Assembly (NCBI GenBank): GCA_945861415.1
Contig: CAMAUV010000026.1
Location: 1 to 62,415 of the forward strand
Direction of reading: 5' to 3'
Source of the DNA: Akkermansia muciniphila
GTDB lineage: Bacteria; Verrucomicrobiota; Verrucomicrobiia; Verrucomicrobiales; V1-33
Length of the DNA: 62,415 nucleotides
Position 1 is the stretch's first letter. Each line of letters starts with the position of its first letter. A program made the translations under genes and the position numbers. The notes beneath the pieces were generated by a model. That model saw only the letters and a list, made by a program, of their open reading frames with translations. It did no database searches and was not told the DNA's origin. Below, piece by piece: positions 55,327 to 62,415 of this stretch.

Positions 55327-56232
55327 TCAGGAGGATGCCTCAGCGTGATCCCTACTAGCGATTTGCAGAGAAGTGGTGACGTGGTCGAGTTTAGCGATTA
55401 CTTTATCGATCTGCATCACGTGGTCGATGATAATAGGTTCGGCCTCCTGCGGGAATCGCAGGATGAGGCGACCACTGCGCACAAAGGGGAGGTAGTATTC
55501 AAAGACATCGCAGATCTCCTTGGTATACTGCATGCGCATGGATGAGTAGCGCTTCCGCTTATCGAGCACTCCGCCGACGAGCACCACTTCATTGCTCTCA
55601 ATCTTTACATAATGGAAGCGGCTGTAAACGATTGCACCCAGCATCAGAAGACCCCAGATGATGAAAACGGCAAAATAAAACTGGGCATTGGCGACAGGCG
55701 TGAACTTCCGCAAGAAATCGAAGAAATTCGGCAGGAAAGGATTGTAGATATTGATGATGAACATCAGCATGCCGAAAATACACACACCGGCCAGACCAAG
55801 AAGCGCCCACGTGAGCACGATGTCTGTGCATAGGACGATGAGTGTATAAGTGAAGACTGCAAGGAATATGAGTGCAATCACCTGATCGTTCTGAATCTTC
55901 TCCTGAACGACTGCCGGGTCTGCCGTCACTAGGGCTTTTTCCGCATCAATGACGGTCCACGTTTTATTGGAATCCTGAATGGCCATACCGGTCTGAGCCG
56001 GAGTCATCTGGCTTATGGTGGGCTTTGTGGACAGGCGTGCTAACTCGCTGCCCACTCCAAAAAGCATGCTAAAAATGCCACAAAGAAGGGCTGCAATTGC
56101 CATGGGATAAAGGATGGGCACATTCGGCCAAACCCGAACTACGAGACTGCGTGAATGGCGGTCTTCCGGAGCGGTGGCCGCATGAAGAGGGGCCGGGGAG
56201 GTAACTGGCGAGGACGGTGTAGTGTCGGACAT
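55327..56232 (-). CDS. Membrane protein with PH-like domain, unknown function
   Basis: The 301-residue protein has about four membrane segments: LYPMAIAALLCGIFSMLFGV near 44-63, then VIALIFLAVFTYTLIVLC, WALLGLAGVCIFGMLMFI and FAVFIIWGLLMLGAIVY. A cytosolic C-terminal part follows, resembling a bacterial PH (DUF304-like) fold: YVKIESNEVVLVGGVLDKRK and GRLILRFPQEAEPII. A linker between segments (MTPAQTGMAIQDSNKTWTV) is probably exposed. ATG 56232 is chosen over 56307. No partner gene is adjacent. The PH-like assignment is inferred from strand pattern only. Confidence 0.6.
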   Translation of the reverse strand: MSDTTPSSPVTSPAPLHAATAPEDRHSRSLVVRVWPNVPILYPMAIAALLCGIFSMLFGVGSELARLSTKPTISQMTPAQTGMAIQDSNKTWTVIDAEKALVTADPAVVQEKIQNDQVIALIFLAVFTYTLIVLCTDIVLTWALLGLAGVCIFGMLMFIINIYNPFLPNFFDFLRKFTPVANAQFYFAVFIIWGLLMLGAIVYSRFHYVKIESNEVVLVGGVLDKRKRYSSMRMQYTKEICDVFEYYLPFVRSGRLILRFPQEAEPIIIDHVMQIDKVIAKLDHVTTSLQIASRDHAEASS

Positions 56233-56432
56233 GACGGTGCGAGAATGAATCAGTGATAAAAAGTACTCAAGCGCAGGAACTTCGCCCTGTCCACCGGTCA
56301 GCTTCACGCGTTCTGCAGGAGATTGCCCGAAAAAGTTTTTCGACTTTGTCTAAAAGTGGCTTCCGCCAGCAAATAACGGCTGGAGCCAGCGGTAGGGCCC
56401 ATAAAACAGGGGGAGTAGCCGGAACGCCCCGA

Positions 56433-59400
56433 CTATTTCTCTACCTTCAACCTTGTATGCATGAGCCGCCAGTGCCCGGGAAAGGTGCAGACGATAACGT
56501 AGTCGCCGGGCGCGGCAGGTACCCGGAAAACCAGTGTTTCCCTTTCCCCACGGTTCAGTAGGCGGGTTTTGTGAAGGACTTCGGGTATGGCCGGCACGAA
56601 TCCACGGGAGAGACCGTTGGGATCGGTCTGCATTGCATCCGCGGCACCCCCGACTTTTTCGAGGCTGCCGGGTATGCAAATGACGGCGTTGTGCGGTTGC
56701 TCGCCGGGATTCTCCAGGGTCAGCGCGACGACCGCACCGGCGTGGGCTTTGAGTTCTTTTTCTGTGAAGAGGAGCTGGGTGGCGTCGGCTTTTAGTCTAA
56801 GATGCGCGGGGGCTTCGCTGGCAATAATGGCGCGCAAACCTCCCTGCGCTGCCGGCAATGCCGCGGCGACTTTCTCTGCAAACTGCAGAGCTGTGGCAAA
56901 GGGTGGGTCGAGCCGCTCGCTCAGTGGCACTGACGGGAGGGCAGCTTTGAGTGTCTCCGCAGTTGCCGCAATCTCTGCCGCTGCGGCCTTTTGAAGATCG
57001 AGATCCTTGAGTGCTTCGACTGCGGCCTCACGCAGCGCCGCTGAGGCCAGCATTGGAAATAGTGTTCTGAATTTCTCCTCCGCTTGCACGGGAGTTGCAC
57101 CCCATGCGCGAATGAGGGCCGCCTGCATCGTTGAGGAGTCGAGCTTTACGGGAATCTCTATGCGTCCGGCCGCAGCTTCGTGCTGATGGGTGAAAAGCGG
57201 ACGGCGTTCAGAATCCAGAATGGTGATACGGAACCCGTCGAGCGCTTTTGCGGTATCGGTGCCGTAGTCGTTACGGTTGGTGATGGCAATGTGGGCGATG
57301 AGTTGCGAAGTGCCGAAGTCTAGTTCCCACCACGGGTTTTCCTGCTCTTCGGTCATGGTCGTCGTTTGGCGGCCCCACTCGCCGTGTGTGCCGCCATCGA
57401 TGGCGCGCCCGGCCACGCCGCCCTGTGCGGTGGTGCTTTGCGTGGCGTTGCCGCCGTTAAGCGCGATGTTTTTGCCGCCGGACATAACCTCGACCTCAGT
57501 GAGGCTCAGCGTACCTTTGCGGAGAAGTTCGATGCGCACAAAGCGGCCTGCTGCGGGCAGGCCGACATTGAATTTTGCCGAGAGGATCTCAGGGAGTTTT
57601 CCGGCGATGGCACCTAGTTGTTCTGCGACGGCTGCGCGGGATTTTTCCGGCAGAAGGGGAACGGCAGCGCAGAGAGCGGCCAGCGCTGTGGGGTCGTCCT
57701 GCGTCCTTGCAACGACGGCTGCGGCATCCGACTGCGACGCGGCCAGCGCGGCAAAGGCCCCGGTCTTCACTTCGGCGCTGGTAGCTTCGGAAGCGAGCTT
57801 CTGTAAAGCGTCAGTAAATTTGGCGAGTTCCGCTGGTTCCTGCGAAGCAAGCACACGGGCTAGCGAGGAGCCGCGCGCTTCCGGTAGCGCGGTGAGCATA
57901 ACTTCCACCGGAGAACCTCCGCTCCCCGCGAGCATACTGGCTGCGGCAGTGATTTGCTCTGCTGTCATCCTGTCGCGACGAAGAAGGTCTGCGGCTACTT
58001 CTTTGGAGAGCGCCAGACCGGCAAGTTCTTCGTTAGAGAGACTCTTAAGCAACACTCGTATCCCGGCGACGGGCATCGATTCAAAATGCTGCGGATACTT
58101 CTTGTCCATACCTATGCGCCACTGGGGCTCCAGCGCGCGCAGGGTCTCGCCGATGGCGTAATCGAGATAGTAATCCGTCTCTTTTGCTGCGGCGAGCAGC
58201 GCGATTTGCACGCCCGCCATGCTGCGCAGGAAACTGGCAGCAACGGCAGCCTCAAGGCGCACTGCCGGATATTCATCTTGCGCAGCTTTCTCCAGCATCT
58301 CTGCGCTGCCGGGAATGCGATCGTGCCACCAACGTAGTATTTGCACGGCAGCAGCACGGGCTTTAGGTTCGGAGGATTTCAGCACGCGCTTCAGTAGCGG
58401 AGCCAGCACGGCATTGTGCCACTGCTGCACCCAAAGGCATTCCAGCAACAGTTGTTCCGACCCTAGTTCACTCTCTTTGAGCGGTGCGATGAACTTTTCT
58501 ATGGCGACCAGCACGGAGGGTGTGTCACGCCCGGCCAGTTCGCGGCGGATGCGGTAACGCGTGCGGTCCTCAGGCGTGCGCAACAATGCCAGCAGTTCGG
58601 CAGTCTTTGCTTTTTCAATGACCGGTGGCTTCACCACCTCTCTTCCTTTGGCCGTCACACGCCAGATGCGGCCATGCTTCTTCAGGCGCTGGGGATCCCG
58701 CATTGAGTAGGTGGTGTGCCCCACGATGGGATTGTACCAGTCCACGATATACAGCGCTCCATCGGGGCCAAATTCAATGTCTACCGGGCGGAAGTTGGAG
58801 TCTGTGCAGCGCAGCAGGTCTTTCCACTCCGTGGCTTTAATTCCGCTGCCGTCATCCACCAGTCGGAACATGCGGGTGCCCTGAAATCCGATGATATTGT
58901 TGAGCAGCCACCATCCCTGAAACTCCTCCGGCCACTGCCGGCTACTCACCACTTCACAGCCCGCCGTGGGCCGCAGGTGCGCTGCCTGCGCAGTGAAGCG
59001 GTTCATGAAACTGTGCTTTTCCGGATAAGGCAGCCACCCGCTGCAGGCGTTGCCGTAATGATTGTCCCCGCCGCTGGCATCGGCGAGGTAGTTTCGCCCC
59101 CAACGGTCCCATGTCTGGCCCCACGGATTGGCATACGCGTAACTCACATGCACTTCGAGCCTCGTATTGGATGGCTCGAAGCGCCAGACGCCCGCGTTGT
59201 CAAGCCGCCTTGGTCCCCATGGGGTTTCGACCTGAGAGTGTAGGAAAGTACCCTCCATCATGTGCAGCCCGCCGCCCGGTCCCCAGCAGAATGCGCTGAT
59301 GGCATGGTGACTATCTTCAGCGCCAAATCCGCGCAGCACGGTTTGCGTCACGTCTGCTTTGTCGTCTCCGTTGGTGTCACGGTGATGCAGTAAATTCGGT

Positions 59401-60698
59401 GGCGCGGAGACATAAGCGCCACCGTATCCGAGTTCGAGCCCGATGGGCATATAGAGCTTGTCTGCGAAAGTCTTTACTTCGTCTGCTTTCCCGTCGCCAT
59501 CCTTGTCTGTGAGAATGATGACCTTGTCGTTGGGATCAACTCCTGGCAAGGCATGCGGAAAGGATGGAATGGTTGCCACCCACATCCGGCCTTTGCCATC
59601 GAAGGTCATCTGCACCGGGTTGGCCAGGTCGGGAAACTCGATCTCACTGGCGAAAAGGTTCACCTCAAATCCGTCCAGCATTTTCATGGCCCGTAATTGC
59701 TTTTCCGGCGTGAGAATTTCCGCCGCCGGCTCTAGAGTAGAACCGTATGAAGGGAGCGGTTTTAGGTTTGAATCATCGATTTCCACTTCTGTCCTCTTAC
59801 CTTGGGCGATGTCCCAGATTCTCCGGTCCCGGTTCGCGACCATGCCTTCCAGGTACTCAATCTCCAACGGAAAACTTGCCTCGCCGAAGGGCTTTGTCCG
59901 TCCGCCGTAAATATAGAAGGGATTGAGCGGGCGCTGCCGAAACCACCACTGGCGGTTCTTCTCGTTCACCGCCGTGCGCAGCAGTTCCATGCTTTCCATG
60001 GTCCACTTCTTAAGCAGAGGCGGGCTTTTTCCGAAAAGCTGTGCATCCATTTCACTGGAGAGAAACCGGTGGCCACTTTCATTCAGATGAATGCCGTTCG
60101 ACGTCATCTGCCGCGTCGGTCGGGCCGCGTATTCGCCCTGCAGCGGGCGGAACACGTTCACGAACTCCACATTTTTCGCCCCGCAGATCTTACTCATGGA
60201 CACAACAAAAGATTCCAGCACTACATTTCGGGCCCGGGCGTCCGCCGTTCCCGCCTTGCTTTTTTGCTCCATCGCGATGGGGGAAACAAGCACGAGTCTC
60301 GGAATCGACGTGCCATCGTATTTAGTGGACAGCGTGTGATCAATGAAGCCGGTGAGGTCTTTCTCAAACTGCGGCAGCAGTGTATCCCATGACTCGTTGA
60401 GCCCAAAGCAGGCAATAATGACCGATGCCTTTTCGCGGGTGAGTTCCGCATCGCGGGACAGTGCATTCAGCGGGCGCGGGCGCAGGGTCAGGGTGTCCGC
60501 CGGCCAAGCGAGTTGGCGTACCCTTATTTCACTGTCCCCATGGCGCGCATGGAGCAGCGCTTCCCAATAGCCGCTCTCCGCCAGTTGCTCTCCAAAGGTA
60601 TTACCGATAATGCAGACGCTGTCCCCCTGTTGTAGCGTAAGGGCGGAGGCAGGGGCGGCAAACAGGGCGAGCGCGATGAAAGCTTTGAGGGTCTTCAT
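56433..60698 (-). CDS. SGNH, PVC dehydrogenase, HEAT, discoidin and cupredoxin fusion
   Basis: The 1421-residue exported protein has a signal peptide (LKAFIALALFAAPASA), then a SGNH/GDSL-like domain (about 24-250). In it block I reads IGNTFGE, block III CFGLNES, and block V NGIHLNESGH. A PVC-type membrane-bound dehydrogenase-like propeller follows (about 335-690: GFEVNLFASEIEFPDLANPV, MPIGLELGYGGAYVSAPP). HEAT repeats (700-1016) and a discoidin/F5-8 type C domain come next (1046-1172). The C-terminal cupredoxin (1306-1421) has ligands in QPHNAVIC and VCTFPGHWRLM. No CxxCH haem motif is present, unlike the cytochrome-bearing relatives. ATG 60698 is preferred over 60866. Confidence 0.85.
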   Translation of the reverse strand: MKTLKAFIALALFAAPASALTLQQGDSVCIIGNTFGEQLAESGYWEALLHARHGDSEIRVRQLAWPADTLTLRPRPLNALSRDAELTREKASVIIACFGLNESWDTLLPQFEKDLTGFIDHTLSTKYDGTSIPRLVLVSPIAMEQKSKAGTADARARNVVLESFVVSMSKICGAKNVEFVNVFRPLQGEYAARPTRQMTSNGIHLNESGHRFLSSEMDAQLFGKSPPLLKKWTMESMELLRTAVNEKNRQWWFRQRPLNPFYIYGGRTKPFGEASFPLEIEYLEGMVANRDRRIWDIAQGKRTEVEIDDSNLKPLPSYGSTLEPAAEILTPEKQLRAMKMLDGFEVNLFASEIEFPDLANPVQMTFDGKGRMWVATIPSFPHALPGVDPNDKVIILTDKDGDGKADEVKTFADKLYMPIGLELGYGGAYVSAPPNLLHHRDTNGDDKADVTQTVLRGFGAEDSHHAISAFCWGPGGGLHMMEGTFLHSQVETPWGPRRLDNAGVWRFEPSNTRLEVHVSYAYANPWGQTWDRWGRNYLADASGGDNHYGNACSGWLPYPEKHSFMNRFTAQAAHLRPTAGCEVVSSRQWPEEFQGWWLLNNIIGFQGTRMFRLVDDGSGIKATEWKDLLRCTDSNFRPVDIEFGPDGALYIVDWYNPIVGHTTYSMRDPQRLKKHGRIWRVTAKGREVVKPPVIEKAKTAELLALLRTPEDRTRYRIRRELAGRDTPSVLVAIEKFIAPLKESELGSEQLLLECLWVQQWHNAVLAPLLKRVLKSSEPKARAAAVQILRWWHDRIPGSAEMLEKAAQDEYPAVRLEAAVAASFLRSMAGVQIALLAAAKETDYYLDYAIGETLRALEPQWRIGMDKKYPQHFESMPVAGIRVLLKSLSNEELAGLALSKEVAADLLRRDRMTAEQITAAASMLAGSGGSPVEVMLTALPEARGSSLARVLASQEPAELAKFTDALQKLASEATSAEVKTGAFAALAASQSDAAAVVARTQDDPTALAALCAAVPLLPEKSRAAVAEQLGAIAGKLPEILSAKFNVGLPAAGRFVRIELLRKGTLSLTEVEVMSGGKNIALNGGNATQSTTAQGGVAGRAIDGGTHGEWGRQTTTMTEEQENPWWELDFGTSQLIAHIAITNRNDYGTDTAKALDGFRITILDSERRPLFTHQHEAAAGRIEIPVKLDSSTMQAALIRAWGATPVQAEEKFRTLFPMLASAALREAAVEALKDLDLQKAAAAEIAATAETLKAALPSVPLSERLDPPFATALQFAEKVAAALPAAQGGLRAIIASEAPAHLRLKADATQLLFTEKELKAHAGAVVALTLENPGEQPHNAVICIPGSLEKVGGAADAMQTDPNGLSRGFVPAIPEVLHKTRLLNRGERETLVFRVPAAPGDYVIVCTFPGHWRLMHTRLKVEK

Positions 60699-60971
60699 GT
60701 TTTGGTCGGATTGGAAAAGTATAAGATGCCACACCATTTCATTCCGGGTAGTCTGATTTTTTACTCCGCCCGATTTACTGTCCATAATTTCCAGTCCTCG
60801 CGAAGAATTGCACCCAAGCGACTCAGTTGCGCAGTGTTGGCGCTGTGATTGCGGCATTTCCGGCAAAATTCTCTACCGGAAAATGACCCGGTGCCGCAGG
60901 GAAGTATCTTCGCTCTCACGAAAATGGGGATGGCGTTCCCGAGGTCGCTATGATAGAGCAACGCGCCAGAA

Positions 60972-61858
<887 letters not shown>

Positions 61859-62285
61859 TCCACCCGGCGCAGCTCACTCAGAACTTCAAAGAACTGGGAT
61901 ACTGCAAAGACTCCATGAAAACGTGGATGGTCGGCTCCCCATTCTGTAAGTGGGCGGGAGACTTGCAGGCGGCCGAGGCCTGCGTTTACTCGGTCGTGGA
62001 ATTCGCTGGCTCAGGCGGCTTTGGTTGTTGGGAACACGCCGCCGGTGATTTCCATGAAAGAGTTGGCACTCTGATATTCCTTCGGCAGGGCGAAGGGGCG
62101 GATTTCGCCGGCGGGAATCTTGATCGACTGACTCTTGTTGAGGCGGATCATTCGGAAGCGGACTGGTGTTCTAGGTGACGAACGGATTCGCACTGTAGAG
62201 GAGCTCAAGGCTCATTGGGTAGCATTTTATCGTAACATCCGTTAGGCTGTGGTATTTGAGCGTGACGTGAGGTGAGCTAGATTTC
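61859..62285. other. Intergenic between glnB and the IS3 end
   Basis: These 427 bases hold no clear gene. A minus-strand frame at 62011-62208 (IRLNKSQSIKIPAGEIRPFA, then ALPKEYQSANSFMEITGG) looks protein-like, but has no start or family I recognise. It may be a relic, possibly cut by the insertion. No terminator with a T-tract was seen after glnB. Confidence 0.35.
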
Positions 62286-62415
62286 TGGACCATCAACCGC
62301 TAGAACCAAGCACCGGATGAACCAGAAACCACGCAAGCGCTACACCCCCGAATTCAAAGCCCAAGCCGTCGAGCTGCTGGCCCTCGGCAGGCCGGTCGCC
62401 GAACTCGCCGAAGAA
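62286..62415 (+). mobile_element. Left end of an IS3-family insertion sequence (partial)
   Basis: The element begins TGGACCATCAACCGC at 62286. It has a short leader and then an OrfA start at 62317, and runs off the window edge. Its first bases match, inverted, the end of the element at 1-131. Orientation is the same as the left copy. Confidence 0.75.
62317..62415 (+). CDS. IS3-family transposase OrfA, N-terminal fragment
   Basis: The first 33 codons of OrfA begin MNQKPRKRYTPEFKAQAVEL, the usual start of IS3/IS911-type helix-turn-helix OrfA proteins (RRRYTxEFKxxAVxL), followed by GRPVAELAEE. The gene is cut by the window end. It would normally be followed by OrfB with programmed -1 frameshifting. 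There is no sign of mutation in the visible part. Confidence 0.85.
   Translation, partial: MNQKPRKRYTPEFKAQAVELLALGRPVAELAEE

Overview
The window looks like a chromosomal segment from a member of the Verrucomicrobiota (PVC superphylum), with GC around 60 percent. This rests on gene content: a DUF1501 protein, a planctomycete-cytochrome/DUF1549/DUF1553 protein, a PVC-type membrane-bound dehydrogenase-like fusion, and a 3235-residue exported protein with cadherin-like repeats, lamin-tail and CotH domains. Biosynthetic genes are scattered singly (hisI, trpD, trpC, leuC, lysC, sucA). Few genes have a strong Shine-Dalgarno sequence, and coding runs on both strands in short operons. No rRNA, CRISPR array, prophage or replication origin was seen.

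Both ends lie inside IS3-family elements in the same orientation. The left edge (1-131) holds the end of an OrfB transposase and a terminal inverted repeat. The right edge (62286-62415) holds the opposite terminal repeat and the start of OrfA. The window therefore runs from one IS3 copy to the next.

Layout: 199-540 gene relic; 644-3819 MCE protein, PIN/TRAM membrane protein, polyprenyl synthase; 4198-4527 cytochrome P450 relic; 4735-12639 DUF1501, PQQ-propeller and PSD1 proteins, interrupted on the minus strand by hisI and a zinc-ribbon membrane protein; 12627-15711 selB and trpD; 16318-19221 a four-gene minus operon (dciA, TPMT-like methyltransferase, M14 peptidase, mannose-1-phosphate guanylyltransferase); 19523-23736 lysC, Nudix hydrolase, aldehyde dehydrogenase; 24326-26557 a minus operon of secreted protein, DNA cytosine methyltransferase and O-methyltransferase; 26709-36416 the giant exported protein; 36842-42735 DUF58/Uma2/BatA-like/VWA cluster; 42833-50612 leuC, tRNA-Gly, trpC, fatty acid hydroxylase, APC permease, sucA; 50640-51261 a second gene relic; 51798-53502 a coupled YwqK-like/amidohydrolase pair; 54046-60698 RlmI-like methyltransferase, PH-like membrane protein and the SGNH/dehydrogenase/cupredoxin fusion; 60972-61858 a cyclic-nucleotide-binding protein and a PII protein.

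Central metabolism (histidine, tryptophan, leucine, aspartate-family pathways and the TCA cycle) is mixed with a large extracytoplasmic repertoire. The most unusual items are the nested domain insertions in the giant protein, the copper-for-haem replacement in the dehydrogenase fusion, the Uma2 gene inside the DUF58-VWA cluster (which lacks a MoxR ATPase here), and a 31-codon ORF with an ideal ribosome-binding site between two VWA genes. I found no clearly new defence or mobile system. Three degraded genes (an unknown, a P450 and a secreted protein) indicate ongoing gene loss, two of them near the IS3 at the left end.
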